Of a DNA stretch of 64,000 bases, positions 55,460 to 64,000 are shown one piece after another. Under the pieces are notes generated by a model. The model did not search any database. It saw nothing but the letters and a program-made list of their open reading frames with translations, and was not told where the DNA came from. The first letter of the stretch is position 1. Each line of letters begins with the position of its first letter. Source of the stretch: Acanthococcus lagerstroemiae (taxonomy: Eukaryota; Arthropoda; Insecta; Hemiptera; Eriococcidae); NCBI GenBank assembly GCA_031841125.1, contig CM063107.1, forward strand, positions 25,128,499 through 25,192,498, given 5' to 3'. Both the position numbers and the translations under genes were made by a program.

Positions 55460-55973
55460 ACGGGCTACAGGTGTAACAAAACCTTACTCCTAAAAAAGGA
55501 ATCCATCCACCCCTTTACTTCACATCATGCGCTATTGAGAAAGATGTGTAAGGCTTTTATTTGTACGAATTTTGGAAACCCGGTCAAACTATCAAAATAT
55601 GTGTTGTACTTCGTATGGCTTTTACCATCTGGTGCCAACCAGGCCCTCAAACCGAATTTTACAGAGAAAACAGGAATTTTTTTTTTTCAACTCCCATACT
55701 AAGTAAAGCCTCACAGATCGACAGGTTTGATCAGCCGGAGCGCGAATCAGCGAAAAAAAATCGAAACTCATCCGATTACTTCGGGAAGTGGGGCAAAACA
55801 CAGGTGCCAAAGGACAAACACATAAAATTATTTTCAAAGTTTTTTTTTTTTTTTTTTTTTTTTTTTCATTTTCATTGATTCTGTAATTCTGAATATTGTG
55901 TCCGATTTCAGGTCCAACCCCGATTTAGGCTTCAAAATCCAAATTTTATCCCTGAACAGGACAAAAATTAAAT

Positions 55974-56082
55974 GGTGTGGTGGGACGTATGGCGATGCAT
56001 GCATGCCAAAGTGGCCCCTGTGACACCGCACCCCCGGCATCGGAAACTACCCTTTCGGGCATCGCATCAGTGCCGAGGGGAC
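55974..56082 (-). mobile_element. GC-rich R1-like LINE 3' fragment (109 bp) with 15-bp duplication
   Basis: GGACAAAAATTAAAT (55959-55973) and GGACAACAATTAAAT (56083-56097) match at 14 of 15 positions and flank the fragment. Inside, on the minus strand, are GGGCATCGCATCAGTGCCGA in reverse sense and the 3' end CATACGTCCCACCACACC. It is a severely 5'-truncated insertion. Confidence 0.92.
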
Positions 56083-56138
56083 GGACAACAATTAAATATC
56101 ATTTATAAAATCGACCAAACTATGCAAATAAAGATTTC

Positions 56139-56413
56139 CAGGGACATAGTGAATTTCGGGGAAGGGGGAGGGGCAAAAATTATGAAAGTCTCAACTGACT
56201 CAACTCAAAATTCCCAAGCATCAAAATTTTTTGTATTGGATTAAAAAAGAAATTTTGACTACTTGGATTTTTCCAACTTTTGATCCATCTACTAAAATTT
56301 CCCACCTCCGGTGGAAGCGCTTGGGGGGAGCTGTACCCACGGTAGATTTTCCCAATTGCTGAGTGAAAAATTTCAATGGGGGTGTAAGTTGCCCCACTAT
56401 CGGTACATCCCTG
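56139..56413. mobile_element. hAT-type miniature element, family 2, second copy
   Basis: CAGGGACATAGTG at the left and CGGTACATCCCTG at the right end. The interior shares CTCAACTCAAAATTCCCAAG, TTGGATTTTTCCAA, CCCAATTGCTGAGTGAAAAA and GTAAGTTGCCCC with 41301-41739, but has fewer internal repeats. The flanking 8 bp match at only 5 positions. Confidence 0.75.
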
Positions 56414-57250
56414 AGGATACCGGGTCGGCGATTCCAAATATCGCATCATAGGATGAGTCAAAAAGATGAACACACATATATAGGAGTTTTCACAAGAATC
56501 GCTGTACCGTTTCACAAGTGCATTTTAGTAAATGAGTTCACAAGTGTTAATTATTATTTAGGTAATTATCTACATTTTCTCAACTGATTAGCATAGTTAA
56601 ATTTCCCTCTGCGATTTTGTTATAGCTACAGCGAGGTACTTTGACGATGATTTAGTTTTGCAAAATCGAACGAACTACTGAAATAGAGATTTCTGTCAAA
56701 CATTAGGTTCCAAAAGAATATGAAATCATTTTCTAAAATTGACCAAACCATCAAAATAGAGGTTTTCCTAGATCGCTAATTTTAAATATCACATCAGATT
56801 CCGGGTCCGACCCGATTTGGGCCTCAAAATTTAAATTTTACCGTTGAAAAAAGTCATAATTAACTTTGGAAAATCGACTGAACTATCCAAATCGAGAGTT
56901 TCTGAGTGTCACTGATTTCATATCGTTTCGAACTTTGCACTGGATCTCATTTGGTGCTTCAAGATTCAAAACTGATATTGAAAAATACTTTCGTTTCAAA
57001 ATTGAACATCTCTTCAAGCATATTGTCAGAAGGCTTATAAGGTCATCTTAGACAAATGCATCTTTACCCGTGGATAGTATCGAATAACAAAGTAAGATTT
57101 ATGAAATAGAATTAACTTGCAAAATTAAGCGAACTACAGAAATATTTGTTTCATGAGTCACTGATTGCAAATCAGATTTTGCACCCAACTCCGATTTGAG
57201 AATTCAAAATCCAAATTTGATATTGATGGAAAATAATCTTCACACACATT

Positions 57251-57810
57251 CTCGAGGAATCATTCCTGAAATTTTGTACACCAATTTTTTAGATACTTCC
57301 GACATTAAATTCATTTCAGTTTTCGAATTTCCCCCATTTTTAACTTAAAAAAAAAAATTCTCATCATAACTCTTCATTAGAATTTTAAAAGGTAACTAAA
57401 ATTTCCCATAAATCTTGTCACAGCTTGGTATAAGAGTTGCTTGAAGACTCGTGACATCAAACTGTGTTCAGTTTTCAATGTGTGTGTTTTTTTTTTGTTT
57501 TTTTGTTCTTTTATTTTAGATAATTTTTAATTTTTTTCAAAATCTCTGTCACGAATCTTTCATCATTCTCCAGGGTGACAACAATTTTCCATGAATCTAG
57601 CTCAATTAAAGAATTTCTGATATTAAAGAAGGTTGGATTTCCTAGCCATTACTTCTTGATCATTTTCCCAAGGTGACGACAATTCTTGAGAAATCAAACT
57701 GAATTCAATATCACGATCCTTCAATCAACTCATACAGGAAATTTCAGCAAGATGTCCGATTTAGGAAAAAAAAAGTTCATATTTACTTCTCTAAATTATT
57801 GCTGTTTTGA
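57251..57810. other. No gene recognised
   Basis: AT-rich sequence with T-runs and short frames. Confidence 0.4.
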
Positions 57811-57819
57811 CCCAATTTA

Positions 57820-58477
57820 CGGTGATGAGGAGGACTTGAAACCATAGGCGCAAACAAGGAGAGGCGCGGGACGGCTATAACGGCGATCGATCCCGGCGGC
57901 AGAAGAGAAAGCATCAACGACGACGACGGCGTGACGAGCCGTCTCGCGCCGGATACCCTGGTTCCAGAGATGATGAAGAGTCAGGTGTCGGCCTTTGTCT
58001 CAGCCATCATGAAGAAGAAGATGCAGACGAAGTGATCGAGGAAGAGGGCCAGCGACGAACCAAGCTCGGTCCACAACATCGAACACGTCAACTCTGTGCC
58101 ATCCTAGGAGAGCTGCTGCAGCTGCGCTGCGGACCCCCCGGCCGGGCTCCCCCGTCATCACCACCTGCCTGCGTCGCCCCACGGACCAAGACGAGGAGGT
58201 GAAGGGTGAGTGAAGAGGAACCGCGTCCGGCTGTGGGGATCTCAATTTCAGGTGAGTGCTCGGGGAGCGCGGACCTCGGTCAGTACGGAACCCCATGGTG
58301 GCCCTTGCAGGTCGCGCGTACCGGAAACGGCACGGCGAAATGGGGGCTCGGGCCTGGCCCCAAAGCGTTCCTCAAGTCACTGATGCGACACTCGAGAGGG
58401 TAGTTTCCGGGGCCGGGGTGCGGTGTCATAGAGGCCACTTTGGCATGCGTACATCGCCATATGTCCCACCACACCAT
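57820..58477 (+). mobile_element. GC-rich R1-like LINE, copy with 9-bp duplication
   Basis: CCCAATTTA at 57811-57819 and 58478-58486 flanks the insertion. On the plus strand a relic of the LINE protein C-terminus (DRSRRQKRKHQRRRR, RTKLGPQHRT, broken frames, 57860-58200) is followed by the 3' untranslated region (CCCCATGGTGGCCC, ATGGGGGCTCGGGC, GAGAGGGTAGTTTCCGGGGC) and the end CATCGCCATATGTCCC, then ACCACACCAT. It is 5'-truncated. Confidence 0.9.
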
Positions 58478-58486
58478 CCCAATTTA

Positions 58487-60896
58487 ACTGTGCAAATTTT
58501 TGACTCAAATTACGAACTTTTCAGTTTTGCCGATTTTCGCTAACAACGAAGATTTGCTCGACAATTTGTTGAGTAGACATTTTTACCCATTTCAACTTCG
58601 TCGTCAGAAAGCGGGGGTGAAACAGCAGAGCGATTCTCAGGAGAACTCCCATAAAAGTAACATCTTTTTGACTTATACTGTATAAGCAGTAAAACTTCTA
58701 GAAAGCATACTCAATTTATTTATTTCAAATTTTCATTAAAAAAAATATTCTGGTGATGAGTGACGCCGCTTCCCAATGTTTAAGATCCATTCCCATGAAA
58801 GGCGTGGCCTTCGCCACACTTATAGTCCCTTCTTCCTTGTGATCGCCATTTTTTGAAACCATTTTTTTCACTAGTTCTGTAGCATTTTCTTAAGACTTTG
58901 TTGATTCCAACGAAAATTTTCATTCTACCCAAATTTCAGATTAAAAGAAAGAGACACCAGATGCAGTCATGCCCACTTGAAATTAAACGGTGTCACCTCG
59001 TAATTACGATACAATGTCAAAGATTATCCCAATCGCCTACGATAGTTGTTTACGTGCAAATTTTCCGCAACTTCCAAGTGCAGCCAATTGAAAAAAATAA
59101 AATAACCTAAACGAATCAAAAAATTCTTCTCCACTTTCCATTCCAAACGAAAACACGTTAAACTACGTTCTTTTCAATTTCTTCGGTTTATTTTTCTCTC
59201 CGCTATTTATTTCCCTGTATTTTTTTCGCCTTTCTTCCGCGTACATATATTTTTATTATCTATTTATAAGCGACAGAAGAAGTATAAAAGTTGAAAGTTC
59301 ACGTTTCCTTTTCCTTTTATTACCGACGACGAAATAAATTTTGAAACGGAAATGGTACGTGATGTCGATAAATACATATATAGTCGACGGTATATATGCA
59401 GCCTTGTACGAGAATCTTCCTGAGAAATGTCGATGTGTACTTTTTGCAGAATGTAGATACCTTTCAAATGGCGTAGGCTTCTGTGAAATTGTTTAACATT
59501 CGAGCCGGTGCGGATATATGAGGGTGGCAATGGGAGTAATTGTCCCTCCCAGGAAGAAAAAGTGACATTGAAAATGCTTCGAAAATTGCCGAGTCTTGCC
59601 GAATTTCACGCATGCTTGCTAAAAACTTACAGAGTCTCAAGAAATCGTCAAGCGTCTTGACAGTCGTAAACAAGACTTCAAGAGTCGTAAAGAGTTTCAA
59701 GCAAGTTTAGAAGAGTCTAACAGAAGCTTAAACTAGTTTATAAAAATTTGAAGTGAATCTTCAGAAGTTTTAATGAACCCTTTGGAGTATTAGAAAATCA
59801 TGATCATGTTTCGAAGATTCTTAATCAAGTCTGAATGAGTCATACCGAATCTTTAGAAAGCCTGGAAAAGTAACATAGCGCCTTAAACGAGGCTTGAAGT
59901 GTCTTAGCGACTCATTACAAACACTGAAGGAGCCTTAAAAGTGTCTGCATAGAAAAAATGTTGCCCTCTTAACGCTCTTACTAACAATTTTTATTTCAGA
60001 AATGCACAATACAAACGTACACACACAGTTTCATGTTTCACTATCTCCTCTCCTTTCATTTTTTTTTTCTCTCACGTGAGCTGATTTTCTTATTTTCATA
60101 GGACCAAAAGTGAAAATAAATAGGTTTATAGTACCTACTTTAAAAATAGTGTACTTTATAGGATTCATACGACTGTTAGACACCCTGGATATCTATCTCT
60201 CAAAATATTACTTTGAGGGTTTCTACAAACCAGTAATATTATAGAGAAGACCGAATTTCTCAACTGATAGGTAGACTATCCATTTCCGAGGGGAATCCAT
60301 GATTCCACTATATAACTGAGATGTGCTCTTTTCTCCTCCTCCTCAATACACTAAACCTATTATTCATTGACTTCGGAATTGTACACTGGGGTAAAACTTG
60401 GGCAGATAATTTTCAAATTACTAAATTATTGCACAAACAACGGATCGGGAAGGACTTATAATAAAACGATTGTCTACTCGATTTCCCGATACACTAAGCC
60501 CATTTACGAATTCAATTTGATCCTAACTCACATCCTAAACTCTCCAAGTGTGGGACCTTAGAATTACGATAATACTGCCAGACATGGAAATGTTTAAAGA
60601 AAAATCACAGCTCTCCTTACAGGGGATCCTATGTTAAACTGGATCTCTCCAAATAGTTACGATTCCAAAAACAATGCTGGTTGGTGGGGTTTTAAACCAA
60701 AAGGAATACATTTAGCCACTGGCAGCAAAATTTTTTGAAAATTGTAAAATTTTGAACCACATGAACCTTTTTTTGACGCATCCCATTAAATCATAGTCAT
60801 GAAAATGGAGATGGGTGGAAACTTTCTCAATCACACTGTTCCTCACGGTCTTGAAAAACTGGCTTTCTAATTGAAACCCTAATACAACCACAATCA
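58487..60896. other. No gene recognised
   Basis: The stretch 59100-59480 is unique and CpG-containing. The short frames have no recognised domain. Confidence 0.4.
59610..59950. repeat. Cryptic GAGTCTTA-type short-period repeat, longest tract
   Basis: GAGTCTCAAGAAATC, AGTCGTAAACAAGACTTCAA, GAGTCGTAAAGAGTTTCAAG, GAGTCTAACAGAAGCTTAAA and similar pieces follow each other with a period near 20 bp. The tract decays toward 59950. Confidence 0.6.
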
Positions 60897-61081
60897 GTAA
60901 GGTGGTCCTTATTTATTTTTGATGAGAAGAAATTTCACGTTTTCGGTCGGGCCACTTCTTAGATTAGTTTTATGGGTTGAAAAGAACATCGTCAGATACT
61001 GGCCAAGTCTAAAAAGGTTAACCCGTGTCATAAGAAGGGAGAAGTTCTTATGGAAAAAAACAGTTTTTAAATCGTCATTTA

Positions 61082-61392
61082 TTATTATTATTATTATTAT
61101 CGAGCCACGAAGCTACACTCACGGGCTATAGGCCGGGGAAAGTTTGTTAGCAGCGGAAAGGTAGGTAAGGGTGTTGTTTATATGTGCTCGTGAAAGTCGG
61201 AGAGGGCCTAAATTTGACTATAGGAGACGTGGTGAGAGTTACAAAGGCAGGTGAGGGAGGGGCATGAGAAGAGGTAGTCCACAATGAGAGGATCTTCATC
61301 TTCACAGTGTGGGCAGTTGAGGGGATACAGGTTAGTGAGAAGATGCGTATGTGTGAGGCGTGTATGTCCAATCCGTAGGCGGGTGATGATTA
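61082..61392 (-). pseudogene. I-like LINE, 3' end, third copy
   Basis: It starts at its (TAA)n tail (61080-61100) with TATTATCGAGCCACGAAGCT, continues through the zinc-motif region (CACAGTGTGGGCAGTTGAGG at about 61304) and stops at TAGGCGGGTGATGATTAA. It is colinear with 39826-40140 and with the complement of 35160-35495. It is 5'-truncated. No target duplication was found. Confidence 0.88.
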
Positions 61393-61435
61393 ATTGTTTG
61401 GAATTTGAGTTTCTGTCACTGGCTAAGTATTTTCA

Positions 61436-61650
61436 TATGAGCCTAAAAATTATTATGAAGGTTTTAAGGGTTCCAGAATTTATTTCAAGGGCTATTTCCC
61501 CCTCTCCTAAACCATTCAGGCTCCACGGAGGAGGGCCCTGTTTCAGTTTTCTCTATTTTCCCTCAACGCCCAAATTCTTTACGTTGTCAGAAGGGTGTTT
61601 TGAGTCTCTAAACCTGTCCCTCAATCCTTTAGATTCCACAGGGGCTATTA
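61436..61650 (-). repeat. 130-bp tandem family, inverted cluster
   Basis: The complement of this stretch carries GTAAAGAATTTGGGCGTTGA, CGTGGAGCCTGAATGG and GGAGAGGGGGAAATAG, the marker order of the array at 62640-63640. It holds about two units. Confidence 0.7.
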
Positions 61651-61982
61651 CACGATAACTCTAATTTTCACACAGTTTATATTGAATGCGGGTTTTGTGG
61701 CTTGCCGACGACACATTATTACACGTATCTTACTTATCTTACATACAAAATTAATCATTAACAGAACAAAAATAAGAATATGCAGTTGAGTTTTGCTCTC
61801 CGAAGTCAATTTGGCTTTGAGAATCTCAAGTTCCAAGAATCAATGTTAATCCTCCATCATAAACTTCTCCGAACGGTTTACCCTTTTCCGATTCTGCTCA
61901 AACTTTGTAAAAATATGTTTTCAATTCACGGCACCCATCTAGGGTGTGGCCCTTTAAAAAATCAAAAATAAGGACTGCCCTA

Positions 61983-62639
61983 GCGTGTTACTAATTTTTT
62001 TACCTACTAGAAGAGGGAGGAAAATATATTAGGCCTTCTATGATCCGTGTAGCAAGTAGCATCCTAAATCAAGGGCTATGCAAAAAAATACCTAGCCTGA
62101 ATTCAATGCGATACATACAATTTCTGAACATTCAAGAAATTTAAATCATGCCAATATTGATTCTAGTTCTGCGTACAATGGTAAATCAGACAGGAATGGC
62201 GTTAACTGAATTCAAAGATACAAGAAGAAGAAGTGCTTGGAATTTCTAATAAAATTATTAGAAACATGAAAACTTAATAAAAATATTTGGATTTCACATC
62301 TTTCAAGCCTCAGGTGTAAGAACTATATTCTAAAGTTGATACATGAATTATCCATAGGAATTGGTAAGTGGTACTCACATAATATAAATTCTATGATGCC
62401 GAGCACTGATCAAAAGTAACTTACCTGAAACAAAAATCAAAATATACTAAATTAGTAGCAAATACGAACGAATTAAAAATGGGATTACAGGCCGCTAGCG
62501 GCGAAAGCGCAATGTGTAATACAGAATTATGATGAGCCTGTGTTTGAAGGAGAGCTTCCTGAAATATAGATTCAGTGACATTAATTACCATATTTTTGAC
62601 GTAGCATGTCTTCGAACCGATATAATTCAACACCAGCTC
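61983..62639. other. No gene recognised
   Basis: AT-rich sequence without a recognised repeat or gene. Confidence 0.4.
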
Positions 62640-63640
62640 CCTCCTTCCAAAGACCGCATGGTTGGAAGAGAAGAAGAAGAGCCCGATAACTGAATTCAGA
62701 AACCCACGAAACCCTATTTTCAATAAAAACAGTGCAAAAACTTGAGTAATCCAGAATACCTTCCTCCGGGGACTGAAGGGTTGAGGGGAGGGGAGAAAGA
62801 AACCTAAAAACGAATTCAGGGACTCAGAAAATCCTACTAACAATGTAAAGTACTTGGAAATTGGGGGAATTTGAGATCTTGAATATTAGAGAGGAGTAAA
62901 GTGTAGTTTCAAAGGTGGAGGGGAGGGGTAAATGCCATTTGCAACAGATTCAGTGACCCAACAGACTTTTACTATCGATGTAAAGAATTTGGAAATCGGG
63001 GAAATTGGAGTACCTCTATGGAGATTAACCTTCTGTGGAGCCTGAAATGTTGAGAAAAGGGAAAAAAGAGCTCCTAAAATCGCTTTAGTAATCCAAAACA
63101 CCCTACTATCGATATAAAGAACTCGGAAGTTGAGAGAATTTAGGAGCCTGAAGAGTTGGAGGGGGGGGGGAGAAGAAAAAAAGAAACACATTCAGGGATT
63201 TGAAAACCCCTACTAACAACATAAAGAATTGGAGAATTGGAGAAATTTGAGTACTTGAATATTAGACCACTGAGGAACCTCAAAAGTTGAGGGGAGGGGA
63301 AAGTGGCCCTTGAAACGGATTCAGAGACCTACCAAAACGCACTATCGACGTGAAAAACTTGGAAATCGCCGAAACTGGAGTACCTGGAGATTAATTCTCT
63401 GTGGAGCCTAAAAGTTTAATGGAAGGGGAGAAAGAAACTCTGAAATGGATTTAGTTACCCAAGAAACACCACCATTGATGTAAAGAACTCGAAATTGAGG
63501 GGAATTAGAGTGGCTGTAAATTAACTCCCCGTGGAGCCTAAAATGTTGAGGGAGAGAGGGAATAATCCCTAAAATGAATTCAGCGACTCTTGAAACCCCC
63601 ATCGGAAAAATAAAATAACTTTTAGGCTCATATGGGGAAG
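62640..63640 (+). repeat. 130-bp tandem array, about 7 diverged units
   Basis: TAAAGAA(T/C)T(T/C)GGAAATTG-like markers lie at about 62848, 62977, 63115, 63222, 63350 and 63481. Each is followed by GTGGAGCCT(A/G)AAA-like, G-rich and ATTCAG(T/G)GA(C/T)(C/T)-like markers. The unit is not a multiple of three, so the minus-strand frames here (for example 62421-62843 and 62886-63191) are by-products. Confidence 0.8.
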
Positions 63641-63835
63641 CTTCCCTAGTGACTGAAGCTCAAATCTCAAAAATTAATGTTAATTTCTATAAGTAATTCT
63701 CCCCCCTCGCGATGTTATTCCTTATTCGATTTTGTTCAAAGTTTGCAGACATTTTATTTCCAATATTTGAAATTAGTTTAGGCAGCGGTGGCTTACTACA
63801 AAATCAAAAGTCGAAAATAAAAACCACCCTAATAG
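63641..63835 (+). repeat. Direct duplicate of 61790-61982
   Basis: ATCTCAA, AATGTTAAT, TTCGATTTTGTTCAAAGTTTG, CAATATTTGAAATT and AAAATCAAAAGTCGAAAATA correspond in order to the stretch ending at 61982. It represents a second copy of that element's right side, next to the larger 130-bp array. Confidence 0.6.
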
Positions 63836-64000
63836 TCAGTTTTGATTTTCTTACTTACAGGACAGACTCAGCTATGTACCCAGCTCAGATGCATGAACTG
63901 TCGTGCTTATTTTCATTCTCGGATGCTGACCTGATAAAATGAGCTGCCATGTTTTTGCATAATGGCTACTAATATAGCTCAGTCTGCCATTCAAGTAAAA
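63836..64000. other. No gene recognised
   Basis: Short unique sequence at the window end. Nothing was recognised. Confidence 0.4.

Larger units (their letters stand above)
55560..57250. repeat. Old degenerate tandem repeat, period near 125 bp
   Basis: CGA(A/C)C(A/T)AACTAT, with relatives, recurs at about 55584, 56112, 56747, 56875 and 57128. It is followed by CACTGATT-like, GATTTCGGGTCC-like and TTCAAAATCCAAATTTTA-like segments (for example 55931, 56821, 57197). The best-spaced copies are 128 bp and 2 x 126 bp apart. The copies are badly diverged and broken by a LINE fragment and a hAT-type element. A T26 run lies at about 55841-55866. Confidence 0.5.
60897..61982. mobile_element. Possible inverted-repeat element with TAAGGTGGTCCTTATTT ends
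   Basis: The left end TAAGGTGGTCCTTATTTATT and the right end (complement) TAGGGCAGTCCTTATTTTTG are inverted. Further ends of the family are at 50193 (left) and 63832 (right, complement TAGGGTGGTTTTTATTTTCG). The unit holds the I-like LINE end at 61082 and one cluster of the 130-bp family. The true partner of the left end may be either right end. Confidence 0.45.

Noticed and set aside
56131..56421. 8-bp duplication around the second family-2 hAT element
   Set aside because: Only 5 of 8 flanking positions match.
389..57250. Common origin of the 252-bp and the roughly 125-bp tandem families because of the 2:1 period
   Set aside because: No shared sequence was found. The ratio alone is not evidence.
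1..64000. CRISPR arrays, bacterial operons, integrons or phage modules
   Set aside because: None is present. The repeats are eukaryotic transposons and satellites.

Overview
The window looks like non-coding, transposon-laden nuclear DNA of an arthropod, most probably an insect. This rests on the mix of element types: RTE-like, R1-like and Jockey/I-like non-LTR retrotransposons, a BEL/Pao-like pol relic, mariner ends, a Tigger/pogo-type miniature element and many hAT-type miniature elements, with AT-rich sequence and no operon-like coding. The species cannot be named from the sequence alone. I recognise no host gene exon. Every coding stretch I can name is a decayed transposon gene, and most other open frames are short chance frames.

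Layout. 0-5 kb: a 252-bp tandem array built from part of a dispersed repeat, interrupted by 0.75 kb of foreign sequence. 5-8 kb: a hAT-type miniature element, a 5'-truncated RTE copy with a clear target-site duplication, and a palindromic miniature element. 10-17 kb: a DNA-transposon relic, an RTE copy split by a mariner copy, a BEL/Pao integrase relic, a Tigger-like element inside a short tandem array, and a candidate LTR. 19-23 kb: a GC-rich R1-like 3' end, a hAT miniature element and a minus-strand RTE relic. 26-30 kb: a mariner end, a Jockey-like RT relic, hAT ends and a perfect-looking 121-bp hairpin element. 32-36 kb: an RTE relic, then an I-like LINE lying between two direct repeats. 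38-43 kb: RTE, I-like and R1-like relics, with the R1-like one broken by miniature elements. 45-51 kb: a local duplication in which each copy holds a different insertion and so serves as the empty site of the other, then a composite hAT pair carrying 0.6 kb of cargo between 8-bp duplications. 53-58 kb: a second AT-rich R1-like relic, a hAT element nested in another inverted-repeat element, and four R1-like/hAT fragments set in an old degenerate satellite. 59-64 kb: a cryptic short-period repeat, an I-like tail, and a 130-bp tandem family in two oppositely oriented clusters.

The elements do not act together as a pathway. What they give is a readable insertion history. At least ten insertions can be delimited by target-site duplications or paralogous empty sites seen directly in the sequence. 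The most unusual items are the composite hAT pair (49812-50861), the reciprocal empty sites (45956-49165), a hammerhead-ribozyme-like fold (48785-48830) and the amplification of a dispersed repeat segment into a satellite (389-3490).
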